Below are positions 28,019-36,290 of a stretch of 57,757 nucleotides of DNA, piece by piece. Source of the stretch: Lelliottia nimipressuralis (GTDB taxonomy: Bacteria; Pseudomonadota; Gammaproteobacteria; Enterobacterales; Enterobacteriaceae); assembly GCF_004402045.1 (NCBI RefSeq), contig NZ_SOMG01000019.1:1-57757 (forward strand). Direction: 5' to 3'. The translations under genes were made by a program, and so were the position numbers. The notes beneath the pieces were generated by a model. That model worked only from the letters and a program-made list of their open reading frames with translations. It had not been told where the DNA came from and made no database searches. How positions within the stretch are numbered: position 1 is the first letter of the stretch; every line of letters starts with the position of its first letter.

Positions 28019-29698
28019 TCAGCGTAAAGAGAGGTATTCCGCGACCGGGCCTAACGCGAGGGCGGGGATAAAGGTCAGGGCGCCGACCAGTAACACGGTG
28101 CCCGTCAGCAGGCCGATAAACAGCGCGCCATGGGTTGGTAATGTCCCGGTGGTGGTCGGTTGAATTTTTTTATTTACCAGCGATCCGGCAATCGCCATGA
28201 CCGGCACAATGATCCCGAAACGACCCACAAACATGCAGAACGCCAGCAGACAGTTCCAGAACGGCGAGTTGGCGCTTAGGCCTGCAAAGGCGCTGCCGTT
28301 GTTGTTGGCGGCCGAGGAGACGGCATACAGCACTTCACTAAAGCCGTGAATCCCAGGGTTGAAGATGCCGCTGCGTCCGGCCTCGGTCATCAGCGCCAGC
28401 GCGGTGCCGAGCAGCACAAGGGCAGGGGTGACCAGAATCGCCAGCGCGGTTAATTTCATTTCGCTAACGTCAATTTTTTTACCCAGGTATTCCGGGGTGC
28501 GGCCAATCATCAGACCGGCAATAAACACCGCAAGCAGCACGAACAGCAGCATGCCGTAAAGACCCGAGCCCACGCCGCCAAACACCACCTCACCAATCTG
28601 CATCAGCCACATCGGGATCATGCCACCCAGTGCCGTAAAGGAATCATGCATGGCATTGACTGCGCCGCACGAGGCCGCCGTGGTGACTACCGCATACAGG
28701 CTGCTGGCGAGAATGCCGAAGCGGCTCTCTTTACCTTCCATGTTGATCGCGCTATCGGCGCCCAGCGAGAGGAAGTGCGGGTTCCCCTGCCATTCGGCCC
28801 ACATCACCAGCGCGACACAGACCACAAAGATAAGTGACATGGTCCAGAGCAGGGTGCGCCCCTGACGGCGATCGTTGACCACGTCGCCAAAGGCAAAGCA
28901 GAGCGCGGCGGGGATCAGAAAAATGGCCAGCATCTGTACAAAGTTGGTCAAGGCAGTAGGGTTTTCAAATGGATGCGACGAGTTGGCGTTGAAGAAACCA
29001 CCCCCGTTTGTCCCGAGCATCTTGATGGCTTCCTGCGAAGCCACTGGCCCCATCGGCAGGAGCTGTTTTGCCCCTTCCAGCGAGGTATATGGCGCGTAAG
29101 GCATCAGGTTTTGCAAGGTGCCCTGCTGAATAAAGAAGAGTGCGATCAGCAGCGCAATCGGCAGCAGGATCCACAGCGTAATGCGCAGCAGATCCACCCA
29201 CGCATTACCCAGCGTACTCACTTTCTGGCGCGCAAACGCACGCGTCAGCGCGAAGATTACCGCAATACCGCTGGCAGCAGAGAGGAAGTTCTGCACGGTT
29301 AACCCGACCATCTGGCTGAAATAGCTGAGCGTGGTTTCACCAGAATAGGACTGCCAGTTAGTGTTGGTGACAAAACTGACCGCTGTGTTCAGCGCAAGAT
29401 GCCAGGACAGGCCCGGTAATTGTTGCGGGTTCAGCGGCAGACTGCCCTGCAGCATCAGCATGGCAAAAAGCGCAATGAGCCCAACGATATTCAGCAGCAG
29501 AATGGCAATCAGATATTCACGCCAGTTCATCTCCCGATCGTGTATTCCCAGTACGCGCCAGATCCCTTTTTCAACGCTTCCCGTGCCAGGCAAGGGGACG
29601 TTGTTGATCAATCGTGCCAGTCCTGTTCCCAGTGGCCTTGCCAGAACGAACAATACCACTAAGAAGCTGGCAATAAGCAGAAACGCCTGAGCAGCCAT
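28019..29698 (-). CDS. kdpA: K+-transporting ATPase subunit A
   Basis: The K+-selective, channel-like subunit of KdpFABC, of the superfamily of K+ transporters. It has 559 residues (557 in E. coli), about 10 membrane segments and four selectivity loops. The most obvious is [16 protein letters not shown], near residue 230, with CGAVNAM and [10 protein letters not shown] among the others. Its ATG overlaps the kdpF stop by 4 bp. Confidence 0.97.
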   Translation of the reverse strand: MAAQAFLLIASFLVVLFVLARPLGTGLARLINNVPLPGTGSVEKGIWRVLGIHDREMNWREYLIAILLLNIVGLIALFAMLMLQGSLPLNPQQLPGLSWHLALNTAVSFVTNTNWQSYSGETTLSYFSQMVGLTVQNFLSAASGIAVIFALTRAFARQKVSTLGNAWVDLLRITLWILLPIALLIALFFIQQGTLQNLMPYAPYTSLEGAKQLLPMGPVASQEAIKMLGTNGGGFFNANSSHPFENPTALTNFVQMLAIFLIPAALCFAFGDVVNDRRQGRTLLWTMSLIFVVCVALVMWAEWQGNPHFLSLGADSAINMEGKESRFGILASSLYAVVTTAASCGAVNAMHDSFTALGGMIPMWLMQIGEVVFGGVGSGLYGMLLFVLLAVFIAGLMIGRTPEYLGKKIDVSEMKLTALAILVTPALVLLGTALALMTEAGRSGIFNPGIHGFSEVLYAVSSAANNNGSAFAGLSANSPFWNCLLAFCMFVGRFGIIVPVMAIAGSLVNKKIQPTTTGTLPTHGALFIGLLTGTVLLVGALTFIPALALGPVAEYLSLR

Positions 29699-29787
29699 CA
29701 GAAGGCCTCCGCATTAATCAGGGCATAAACCAGATAACCCAATAACAGGAACACCAGCACGATGCCGGCAATAAGACCTGCACTCAC
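29698..29787 (-). CDS. kdpF: KdpF small membrane subunit
   Basis: A 29-residue single-span peptide that stabilises the Kdp complex. It reads (V/M)[16 protein letters not shown] and ends ALINAEAF, nearly the E. coli KdpF sequence. It starts at GTG (29785-29787), 5 bp after a strong GGAGGTG ribosome binding site. An in-frame ATG 38 codons upstream is rejected because it would cross the promoter region and add a non-family extension. First gene of kdpFABCDE. Confidence 0.93.
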   Translation of the reverse strand: MSAGLIAGIVLVFLLLGYLVYALINAEAF

Positions 29788-29865
29788 AATCCACCTCCGG
29801 GTGACTTTCGTTGTTGTACTAACGGTAGGATTTTCGGCGCAAAGATTTCGCAAAAATGGGGAGGG

Positions 29866-29890
29866 TGGGTGTAAAAAAAGTATAAAAATG
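29866..29890 (-). promoter_or_regulatory. KdpE-binding T-rich site of the kdp promoter
   Basis: On the minus strand CATTTTTATAC then TTTTTTTACACCCACCC runs toward kdpF. The first 24 bases or so match the KdpE-protected sequence of the E. coli kdp promoter as I recall it. The downstream motif TTTTTGCGAAATCTTTGCG is also conserved, but I cannot assign -35 and -10 hexamers with confidence. It lies about 80-100 bp before kdpF. Confidence 0.75.
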
Positions 29891-29937
29891 GCAAAGCCCA
29901 CAATTTAACTATTGATAAGTAAATCGTTAACTTTTTT

Positions 29938-29950
29938 GTAACTTAGTTAC
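29938..29950. repeat. Perfect 13-bp palindrome between kdpF and ybfA
   Basis: GTAACT-T-AGTTAC is a perfect 6+1+6 inverted repeat in the 308-bp divergent kdpF/ybfA region. It could be an operator for ybfA or kdp. No known regulator is assigned. Confidence 0.5.
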
Positions 29951-30095
29951 GGAGTGAATGTAAATATTCACTAAATGAATAAAAATAAGTGGTCGGATGA
30001 GTAGTAAAATTACAAACAAAGCGATATTATTTTAGCCAGGTCACAGATTTTGAATTTTCCGGATGACGTTTCCGGCCAACTATAGGGGAGAAAAT

Positions 30096-30302
30096 ATGGA
30101 TCTTTATAAAGAGTATCCGGCTCATATCGTGTTCATGCGTCGCGCTTTCGCCGTAGTGGCTGGCGTGCTGGCTCTGCCGGTGATGCTGTTCTGGAAAGAT
30201 CGTGCACGTTTTTACAGCTATCTGCACCGCGTCTGGGCGAAAACCAGCGAGAAGCCTGTGTGGATGGATCAGGCCGAGAAAGCGACCTGCGATTTTTACT
30301 GA
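30096..30302 (+). CDS. ybfA: YbfA, small membrane-associated protein (DUF2517)
   Basis: A 68-residue protein of unknown function. It begins [16 protein letters not shown], has one hydrophobic helix (about residues 13-34, [16 protein letters not shown]) and a conserved tail ending [14 protein letters not shown]. The start is set by AGGGGAG 8 bp upstream and by the E. coli YbfA length; an 11-codon upstream extension is rejected. It is divergent from kdpF, and its 3' end shares a two-way terminator with a predicted small RNA. Confidence 0.9.
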   Translation: MDLYKEYPAHIVFMRRAFAVVAGVLALPVMLFWKDRARFYSYLHRVWAKTSEKPVWMDQAEKATCDFY

Positions 30303-30324
30303 TACTAAGACTACACACAGCAAT

Positions 30325-30359
30325 AAAAAAACCGCCAACAGGAATGTGGCGGTTTTTTT
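30325..30359. terminator. Bidirectional terminator of ybfA and the opposing small RNA
   Basis: ACCGCCA and TGGCGGT arms with A-rich and T-rich flanks on both sides (seven A before, seven T after), so it can terminate on either strand. On the plus strand it ends ybfA; on the minus strand it would end the short RNA predicted from about 30410. Confidence 0.88.
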
Positions 30360-30410
30360 GTCCCTCAGGATTCGCGGTCCGTTGGGTGGTCTTGCAGCCC
30401 CTACCCGGGA
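30325..30410 (-). ncRNA. Predicted antitoxin-like small RNA
   Basis: A predicted transcript of about 85 nt on the minus strand, from a sigma70 promoter (30416-30443) to the two-way terminator. Its predicted 5' end CCCGGGTAG-GGGCTGC is the reverse complement of GCAGCCC...CTACCCGGG in the leader of the 35-codon gene at 30664. It gives nine plus seven base pairs with a 2-nt bulge on the target. A divergent RNA that pairs through its 5' end with a toxin leader is the layout of type I antitoxins such as OrzO, IstR or TimR. No homolog was identified; the call rests on promoter, terminator and complementarity. Confidence 0.6.
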
Positions 30411-30415
30411 TTTTT

Positions 30416-30443
30416 ATCATACCCTCCTGCAAACAGATGGCAA
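30416..30443 (-). promoter_or_regulatory. Promoter of the predicted antitoxin RNA
   Basis: On the minus strand the -35 is TTGCCA (30438-30443) and the -10 is TATGAT (30416-30421), with a 16-bp spacer. Both hexamers match the consensus at five of six positions. It predicts a start near 30409-30410, exactly where complementarity to the toxin leader begins. Confidence 0.65.
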
Positions 30444-30485
30444 TCCCTCTAAGCCTTTATAAAATCCTAATCTTATTCGAATATC

Positions 30486-30514
30486 TTACCTTTGCTGTTG
30501 ATGTTAATTATGAT
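30486..30514 (+). promoter_or_regulatory. Candidate promoter of the toxin-like mRNA
   Basis: The -10 is TATGAT (30509-30514), five of six. The best spaced -35, TTACCT (30486-30491), matches only three of six with a 17-bp spacer. It would give a leader of about 140 nt before the 35-codon frame. The leader opens with a hairpin CCTTTCC/GGAAAGG (30523-30564). Confidence 0.4.
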
Positions 30515-30582
30515 GCTTCGTCCCTTTCCGCCATCTCGCACATGGGCATCGGTCCAGGGAAAGGTGTATTTACAGCCGTAAA

Positions 30583-30663
30583 GCAGCCCACCTACCCGGG
30601 CTTGTGTCCACCGACTTATCACCGGTGGTGAACGGTGGAGCGGTTAGCTGCAGGGACCGCATA
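30583..30663 (+). promoter_or_regulatory. Structured leader with antisense target and sequestered ribosome binding site
   Basis: The target GCAGCCC-AC-CTACCCGGG (30583-30600) repeats the sequence at 30394-30409. Downstream, CCACCG (30608-30613) can pair with either of two identical CGGTGG copies (30623-30628 and 30633-30638). GCGGT (30640-30644) can pair with ACCGC (30656-30660), placing the ribosome binding site AGGGA in the loop. These mutually exclusive pairings suggest regulated translation of the peptide at 30664. Confidence 0.5.
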
Positions 30664-30771
30664 ATGAAACGCTATATATGCATTGCGTTCATTGTCGCCA
30701 GCGTACTTGTTGTTAAGCGTGATGAACCGACCGGGTTTGTTGCATTGACCACGATAGCGCAGGACAAGTAG
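30664..30771 (+). CDS. 35-residue hydrophobic peptide, candidate type I toxin
   Basis: A small ORF starting ATG 8 nt after AGGG and followed 4 bp later by a strong terminator. The N-terminus MKRYICIAFIVASVLVV is a single hydrophobic segment with basic flanks, and the tail is polar (KRDEPTGFVALTTIAQDK). Size, a single membrane or signal-like helix, a long structured leader and a divergent complementary RNA are the hallmarks of type I toxins. It faintly resembles TimP of Salmonella at the N-terminus (MK..C..IV.S..L), as I recall that peptide. I do not recognise it with certainty. It could also be a harmless small membrane protein. Confidence 0.6.
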   Translation: MKRYICIAFIVASVLVVKRDEPTGFVALTTIAQDK

Positions 30772-30775
30772 CGTT

Positions 30776-30800
30776 AAGGCCGCCTCGGGCGGCCTTTTTT
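30776..30800 (+). terminator. Intrinsic terminator of the toxin-like gene
   Basis: AAGGCCGCC and GGCGGCCTT form a perfect 9-bp stem with a TCG loop and run into six T. It isolates the small gene from phrB. Confidence 0.92.
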
Positions 30801-30904
30801 ATTTCATCCCGTCTACACTTCATGGCAAAGTACAGTAAAAACCCGCCGCTTTTTCCTTTGGTGGCGTGCCCTTACGGACATAATGGATATTTGCCTGGAG
30901 TTTT

Positions 30905-32317
30905 ATGCCCACCCATCTGGTTTGGTTTCGCGCGGACCTGCGCGTGCATGACAACATCGCTCTTGCGGCAGCCTGCCGCTCTCAGGATGCCAGAGTGCTG
31001 GCGCTGTTTATCGCCACGCCCGGACAGTGGCAGCAACATGATATGGCGCCGCGACAGGCGGCTTATCTCAACGCGCATCTCAACGATCTGCAATGCTCGC
31101 TTGCCGAAAAAGGCATTCCTTTGATTTATAAAGAGGTTAGTGATTTTGCCGCGCAGCTTCTGACGGTGCAGGAGATATGTCAGCAGAACCATGTCACGCA
31201 TCTTTTTTATAACTATCAGTACGAAGTGAATGAACGCCAGCGGGATCGCCAGCTGGAAACATCACTGAAAGATGTACAGTGCCAGGGATTTGATGACAGC
31301 GTGATGCTGGCACCGGGCAGCGTCATGACCGGCAGTCATGAAATGTACAAAGTGTTTACGCCCTTTAAAAACGCCTTTGTTAAACGCCTTAAAGAGGCGC
31401 TGCCGGAGTGCGTGGCCGCACCCGCAGTCCGCGGGGAAGCGATAACGGACCTGCCGGAACTGACGTTTAATTATCCCCAGGCGGCGTTCGATGCGCTTCT
31501 GTTCCCCGAAAACGAAAAATCCGCTATCGCGAAGCTGCGCCAGTTTTGTAAACAGGGCGCGGGTGACTATGACGCTCGCAGGGATTTCCCGGCCATTGAA
31601 GGGACCAGCCGTTTATCCGCGTGCCTGGCGTTGGGCGTCCTTTCTCCTCGCCAGTGTTTACATCGTCTGCTGGCCGAGCAGCCTCAGGCGCTGGACGGTG
31701 GGGCCGGTTCGGTCTGGCTTAACGAACTTATCTGGCGCGAGTTCTATCGTCATCTGATGACGTATCACCCTGATTTATGTAAGCATCGTCCATTCATTCC
31801 CTGGACCGATAACGTAAAATGGCAGCACGATGAGGCGCCTTTACAGGCCTGGCAGAAAGGTGAAACGGGCTACCCCATTGTGGATGCCGCGATGCGCCAG
31901 CTAAATGAAACCGGGTGGATGCACAACCGTCTGCGAATGATTACCGCCAGCTTTCTGGTAAAAGATCTGCTTATCGACTGGCGTGTCGGGGAGCGCTATT
32001 TTATTTCTCAGTTGATAGATGGCGATCTGGCGGCGAACAATGGCGGCTGGCAGTGGGCCGCCTCTACCGGTACCGATGCGGCGCCCTATTTCCGGATTTT
32101 TAATCCCACCACCCAGGGGCAAAAATTTGACGCAGACGGCGACTTCATTCGCCGCTGGTTGCCCGCACTCAGGAATGTTCCTGCGAAAGCGATCCACGAA
32201 CCGTGGACATGGGCGGATAAACAGGGCGTGAAGCTCGATTATCCCCGTCCGATTGTTGACCATAAACAGGCGCGCGTCGCCACGCTGGCAGCCTATGAAA
32301 CCGCCCGCAAAGCTTGA
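30905..32317 (+). CDS. phrB: Deoxyribodipyrimidine photolyase (CPD photolyase)
   Basis: Light-driven repair of cyclobutane pyrimidine dimers. It has 470 residues (472 in E. coli). The N-terminal Rossmann domain (LVWFRADLRVHDN, about 1-130) binds the antenna folate. The C-terminal helical domain has the FAD-binding signatures EGTSRLSACLALGVLS, LIWREFYRH and GYPIVDAAMRQLNETGWMHNR. In E. coli ybgA (DUF1722) directly precedes phr; here only 104 bp separate it from the preceding terminator, so ybgA is absent. A GGAG lies 5 bp before the ATG. Confidence 0.96.
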   Translation: MPTHLVWFRADLRVHDNIALAAACRSQDARVLALFIATPGQWQQHDMAPRQAAYLNAHLNDLQCSLAEKGIPLIYKEVSDFAAQLLTVQEICQQNHVTHLFYNYQYEVNERQRDRQLETSLKDVQCQGFDDSVMLAPGSVMTGSHEMYKVFTPFKNAFVKRLKEALPECVAAPAVRGEAITDLPELTFNYPQAAFDALLFPENEKSAIAKLRQFCKQGAGDYDARRDFPAIEGTSRLSACLALGVLSPRQCLHRLLAEQPQALDGGAGSVWLNELIWREFYRHLMTYHPDLCKHRPFIPWTDNVKWQHDEAPLQAWQKGETGYPIVDAAMRQLNETGWMHNRLRMITASFLVKDLLIDWRVGERYFISQLIDGDLAANNGGWQWAASTGTDAAPYFRIFNPTTQGQKFDADGDFIRRWLPALRNVPAKAIHEPWTWADKQGVKLDYPRPIVDHKQARVATLAAYETARKA

Positions 32318-32327
32318 GAGAGTCATG

Positions 32328-33071
32328 ATGAAAAACAGCGAACTGGAAAGCCTGATTAACGAAAAACTGAACAGCACCGCCTTCAGCGATTACGGCCCGA
32401 ACGGGCTTCAGGTTGAAGGACGTGAGACGGTACAAAAAATTATTACTGGCGTGACGGCAAGCCAGGCGCTGCTGGACGAGGCTGTTCGTCAGGAGGCCGA
32501 CGCGGTGATTGTCCATCACGGTTATTTCTGGAAAAACGAATCACCGATTATTCGCGGTATGAAGCGCAACCGCCTGAAAACGTTGCTGGCAAATGACATC
32601 AACCTGTACGGCTATCACCTGCCGCTGGATGCGCACCCGGAGCTGGGCAACAACGTACAGCTGGCGCAGCTACTGGGAATTACCGTGATGGGCGAAATTG
32701 AGCCGCTGGTGCCGTGGGGCGAACTGGCGATGCCGGTTCCGGGGCTGGAGCTGGCCTCATGGATCGAAGCGCGCCTCGGGCGTCGTCCACTGTGGTGCGG
32801 TGATACCGGACCGGATCTGGTGAAGCGTGTTGCCTGGTGCACCGGGGGCGGGCAGGGCTTTATCGATAGCGCCGCGCGCTTCGGTGTCGACGCGTTTATT
32901 ACGGGTGAAGTCTCTGAGCAAACGGTTCACTCCGCTCGCGAGCAGGGGCTCCATTTCTACGCCGCAGGCCACCATGCCACGGAACGTGGCGGCATTCGCG
33001 CACTCAGCGAGTGGCTGACGGAAAATACCGATCTGGATGTGACCTTTATTGATATCCCTAATCCGGCCTGA
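32328..33071 (+). CDS. ybgI: NIF3-family dimetal protein YbgI
   Basis: A 247-residue NIF3/DUF34 protein (GTP cyclohydrolase I type 2 homolog) that forms hexameric toroids with a two-metal site; its function is unsettled. Metal ligands are visible in VIVHHGYF (His63, His64), HLPLDAHPE and GHHATERGG. An adjacent ATG at 32325 is the alternative start; the E. coli protein starts MKN. It lies 10 bp after phrB and 14 bp before pxpB. Confidence 0.94.
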   Translation: MKNSELESLINEKLNSTAFSDYGPNGLQVEGRETVQKIITGVTASQALLDEAVRQEADAVIVHHGYFWKNESPIIRGMKRNRLKTLLANDINLYGYHLPLDAHPELGNNVQLAQLLGITVMGEIEPLVPWGELAMPVPGLELASWIEARLGRRPLWCGDTGPDLVKRVAWCTGGGQGFIDSAARFGVDAFITGEVSEQTVHSAREQGLHFYAAGHHATERGGIRALSEWLTENTDLDVTFIDIPNPA

Positions 33072-33085
33072 TGAGAGGTAGTTAA

Positions 33086-33742
33086 GTGCAGCGAGCGCGT
33101 TGTTATCTTCTGGGTGAAACCGCAGTGGTACTGGAGCTGGAGCCGCCCGTTACGCTGGCCACACAGAAGCGTATCTGGCGGCTGACCCAGCGTCTGGCCG
33201 ACATGCCTGAAGTGGTTGAGGCCATTCCGGGTATGAATAACATTACCGTCGTGCTGCGAAGCCCGCATACGCTGGCTCTGGATGCCATTGAACGTTTGCA
33301 GCGTTGGTGGGAAGAGAGTGAGGCGCTGGAGCCGGACTCCAGAACGATTGCGATCCCGGTGGTGTACGGTGGCGCGGGGGGACCCGATCTCTGCGTGGTC
33401 GCTCAGCACTGCGGGTTAACGGAAAAACAGGTTGTCGAGCTACACGCCTCCGTTGACTACGTTGTCTGGTTTTTAGGATTTCAGCCGGGCTTTCCGTATC
33501 TTGGCGGACTTTCCCCGAGGCTGCATACGCCGCGTCGGGCGGAGCCACGGCTGAGCGTGCCGGCTGGCACCGTCGCGATTGGCGGCGAGCAGACCGGCAT
33601 TTATCCACTGGCTTCGCCTGGCGGCTGGCAGCTTATCGGGCACACGTCTACGCCGTTATTTGAGCCCGGTCAGGCATCGCCGGTCCTCCTGCGTCCTGGC
33701 GATACCCTCCGCTTTATCCCGCAGAAGGAGGGCGTATGTTAA
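33086..33742 (+). CDS. pxpB: 5-oxoprolinase subunit PxpB
   Basis: A 218-residue subunit of the ATP-dependent 5-oxoprolinase PxpABC, formerly YbgJ, which returns 5-oxoproline to glutamate. It has the cyclophilin-like KipI fold, with the conserved [11 protein letters not shown] and [21 protein letters not shown] motifs. It starts at GTG after GAGAGG. Its end overlaps pxpC by 7 bp. Confidence 0.94.
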   Translation: MQRARCYLLGETAVVLELEPPVTLATQKRIWRLTQRLADMPEVVEAIPGMNNITVVLRSPHTLALDAIERLQRWWEESEALEPDSRTIAIPVVYGGAGGPDLCVVAQHCGLTEKQVVELHASVDYVVWFLGFQPGFPYLGGLSPRLHTPRRAEPRLSVPAGTVAIGGEQTGIYPLASPGGWQLIGHTSTPLFEPGQASPVLLRPGDTLRFIPQKEGVC

Positions 33743-34668
33743 CGCTTATTCGTGCCGGGCTTTACACCTCCGTTCAGGATGCGGGCCGCTTTGGCATGCG
33801 CCAGTCTGGCGTGAGCTACTGTGGGGCGCTGGACAGGCCTGCGCTTGAGATTGCTAACGTGCTGGTGGGCAACCCCGGCAATACGGCTGCGCTCGAAATT
33901 ACGCTGGGCCAGTGTGTCATTGAGTTTAGTCAGGAGACCTGGTTTGCGTTAACCGGCGCAGGGTGCGATGCCACGCTTGATGGCAAAGCGGTCTGGACCG
34001 GCTGGCGGCTGCGGGCGAAAGCCGGGCAGCGTTTAACGCTTAAGCGTCCTCTGCACGGGGTACGCAGCTATCTTGCGGTGGCGGGCGGTATTGACGTGCC
34101 GGAGGTGCTGGGCTCATCCAGTACCGATCAGAAAGCCGGTATTGGCGGTCACGAAGGACGCTTGCTGCGCGATGGCGATCGTCTGGCGATCAAGCCCTCT
34201 GCGCGTCACTTCTCGACGACTCAGGGCGTGAAGCAACTCCTTTGGGGAAACCAGATCCGCGCCTTACCGGGGCCGGAATATCATGAGTTTGACGAGGCCT
34301 CTAAAGAGTCCTTCTGGCGCTCACCGTGGAAGCTCAGCCCACAAAGTAACCGTATGGGGTATCGTTTGCAGGGGCAGCCGCTGACCCGCACGACTGACCG
34401 TGAATTGCTTTCACACGGTTTGTTGCCCGGCGTCATCCAGGTGCCGGGTAACGGTCAACCTATTGTGTTGATGAACGATGCGCAGACAACGGGTGGTTAT
34501 CCGCGTATTGCCTGCATCATTGAGGCCGATCGCTATCATCTGGCGCAAATTCCCCTCGGACAGCCGATCCACTTCGTGCAATGTTCGCTGGAAGAGGCGC
34601 TAAAGGCGCGTCAGGATCAGCAGCGTTATCTGGAACAGCTGGCGTGGAGGCTCGATGGTAAAGATTGA
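33736..34668 (+). CDS. pxpC: 5-oxoprolinase subunit PxpC
   Basis: A 310-residue KipA/carboxyltransferase-domain subunit, formerly YbgK, partner of PxpB. It has the signature [13 protein letters not shown] at the N-terminus and the conserved [12 protein letters not shown] and [12 protein letters not shown] segments. It overlaps pxpB by 7 bp and pxpA by 14 bp, so all three are translationally coupled. Confidence 0.94.
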   Translation: MLTLIRAGLYTSVQDAGRFGMRQSGVSYCGALDRPALEIANVLVGNPGNTAALEITLGQCVIEFSQETWFALTGAGCDATLDGKAVWTGWRLRAKAGQRLTLKRPLHGVRSYLAVAGGIDVPEVLGSSSTDQKAGIGGHEGRLLRDGDRLAIKPSARHFSTTQGVKQLLWGNQIRALPGPEYHEFDEASKESFWRSPWKLSPQSNRMGYRLQGQPLTRTTDRELLSHGLLPGVIQVPGNGQPIVLMNDAQTTGGYPRIACIIEADRYHLAQIPLGQPIHFVQCSLEEALKARQDQQRYLEQLAWRLDGKD

Positions 34669-35392
34669 TTTAAACGCCGATCTGGGCGAGGGCGGCAGTG
34701 CCGATGCCCAACTGATGACACTGGTCTCTTCGGTCAATATCGCCTGCGGCTTTCACGCGGGTGATGCACAGATCATGCTGGAGAGCGTGCGCAATGCCCT
34801 TAAAAACGGCGTCGCGATTGGCGCTCATCCGAGCTTTCCCGACCGGGAAAACTTTGGCCGCACCGCGATGGAACTGCCACCGGAGACGGTCTACGCCCAG
34901 ATGCTGTACCAGATTGGCGCGCTGGAGGCGATTGTGCAAGCTCAGCAGGGCGTGTTACGCCACGTGAAGCCGCACGGCATGCTCTACAACCAGGCGGCGA
35001 AAGATCCCGCTCTGGCTGACGCCATTGCCCGCGCGGTACGGGATTGTAATCCGCAGTTGATACTGGTTGGCCTGGCGGGAAGCGAGCTTATTCGCGCCGG
35101 GCAGCGTCTGGGGTTAACCACGCGTCAGGAAGTGTTTGCCGACAGAGGGTATTTGCCTGATGGCAGTCTGGTTCCCCGGACCCAACCCGGCGCGTTAATC
35201 ACCGATGAATCTCAGGCGCTTGCGCAGACCCTTCAGATGGTGCGTGAGGGCACTGTCAACGCGACTGATGGCTCAACGGCCAGCGTGCAGGCGGATACGG
35301 TCTGTTTACACGGTGATGGCGAGCATGCGCTGCAGTTTGCGCGCCGCTTACGGGCGGCCTTTGCAGAACAGGGGATCCTCGTCAGCGCCTGA
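34655..35392 (+). CDS. pxpA: 5-oxoprolinase subunit PxpA (LamB/YcsF family)
   Basis: A 245-residue LamB/YcsF-family subunit, formerly YbgL, thought to bind and open the 5-oxoproline ring. It begins [13 protein letters not shown], followed by [10 protein letters not shown] and [11 protein letters not shown], all family hallmarks. One Val is inserted after Met relative to E. coli. A GGAGG precedes the ATG. nei follows after 22 bp. Confidence 0.95.
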   Translation: MVKIDLNADLGEGGSADAQLMTLVSSVNIACGFHAGDAQIMLESVRNALKNGVAIGAHPSFPDRENFGRTAMELPPETVYAQMLYQIGALEAIVQAQQGVLRHVKPHGMLYNQAAKDPALADAIARAVRDCNPQLILVGLAGSELIRAGQRLGLTTRQEVFADRGYLPDGSLVPRTQPGALITDESQALAQTLQMVREGTVNATDGSTASVQADTVCLHGDGEHALQFARRLRAAFAEQGILVSA

Positions 35393-35414
35393 CAATCACG
35401 ATAAGGACAGAAAA

Positions 35415-36206
35415 ATGCCTGAAGGCCCGGAGATCCGCCGCGCGGCGGATAGCCTCGAGGCGGCGATAAAGGGCAAAACCCTGACGGATGTCTGGTTTGC
35501 TTTTCCTCAACTGAAAGCGTTTGAAACACAGCTGGTGGGCCAAACGGTGACGCATATTGAAACGCGCGGAAAAGCGTTGCTTACGCATTTTTCCCATAAC
35601 CTGACGTTATATAGCCATAACCAGCTTTATGGCGTCTGGCGAGTGGTTAATGCGGATGAGCAGCCGCAAACTACCCGCGTATTGCGCGTCAGGCTGCAAA
35701 CGGCGGATAAAGCCATCCTGCTCTACAGCGCGTCGGATATAGAAATGTTAACGCCCGAGCAACTGCTTACGCACCCGTTCTTACAGCGGGTCGGGCCGGA
35801 CGTGCTGGACATGCGCCTGACGGCGAGCGATGTCAAAGCCCGATTGTTATCACCCAAATTCCGCAACCGGCAATTTTCCGGGTTACTGCTCGATCAGGCG
35901 TTCCTGGCAGGGCTAGGTAATTATCTGCGGGTAGAAATTCTGTGGGAAGTGGGGCTGGCACCGCAGCACAAAGCGTCTCAGTTAAGTGATGAACAGCTGG
36001 AGGCGCTGTCCCATGCGCTGCTGGATATTCCGCGGTTATCCTATAACACGCGCGGCGTGGTGGATGAGAACAAGCATCACGGGGCGCTGTTCCGCTTTAA
36101 GGTGTTTCATCGGGCGGGAAAAAAGTGCGAGCGGTGCGGCGGGATTATCGACAGGATAATGCTCTCTTCACGACCGTTTTACTGGTGTCCACACTGTCAG
36201 AAATAA
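35415..36206 (+). CDS. nei: Endonuclease VIII
   Basis: DNA glycosylase/AP lyase that removes oxidised pyrimidines. It has 263 residues, as in E. coli. The catalytic N-terminal Pro2 and Glu3 are visible in MPEGPEI, which fixes the start. The central H2TH motif includes [17 protein letters not shown]-terminal zinc finger has the CERCGG...WCPHC cysteines with SSRPFYW between them. It is the last gene of the ybgI-pxpBCA-nei cluster. Confidence 0.96.
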   Translation: MPEGPEIRRAADSLEAAIKGKTLTDVWFAFPQLKAFETQLVGQTVTHIETRGKALLTHFSHNLTLYSHNQLYGVWRVVNADEQPQTTRVLRVRLQTADKAILLYSASDIEMLTPEQLLTHPFLQRVGPDVLDMRLTASDVKARLLSPKFRNRQFSGLLLDQAFLAGLGNYLRVEILWEVGLAPQHKASQLSDEQLEALSHALLDIPRLSYNTRGVVDENKHHGALFRFKVFHRAGKKCERCGGIIDRIMLSSRPFYWCPHCQK

Positions 36207-36210
36207 AAAA

Positions 36211-36283
36211 GCCGGGTGGCGGCTACGCCTTACCCGGCCTACATTTCGCACACGTAGGCCCGGCAAGCGTAGCGCCGCCGGGC
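36211..36283. repeat. Pair of inverted REP-like palindromes (BIME)
   Basis: GCCGGGTGGCGGCTACG...CCCGGCCTAC (36211-36243) and its inverse GTAGGCCCGGCAAGCG...GCCGGGC (36253-36283) lie between the convergent genes nei and gltA. They form strong stems and probably end both mRNAs. Confidence 0.82.
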
Positions 36284-36290
36284 ATCTCTG

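Noticed and set aside
30260..30631. Open frame of 123 codons overlapping the ybfA end and the small-RNA region
   Set aside because: It overlaps the 3' end of ybfA and crosses its strong terminator, lacks a ribosome binding site and has no coding character.
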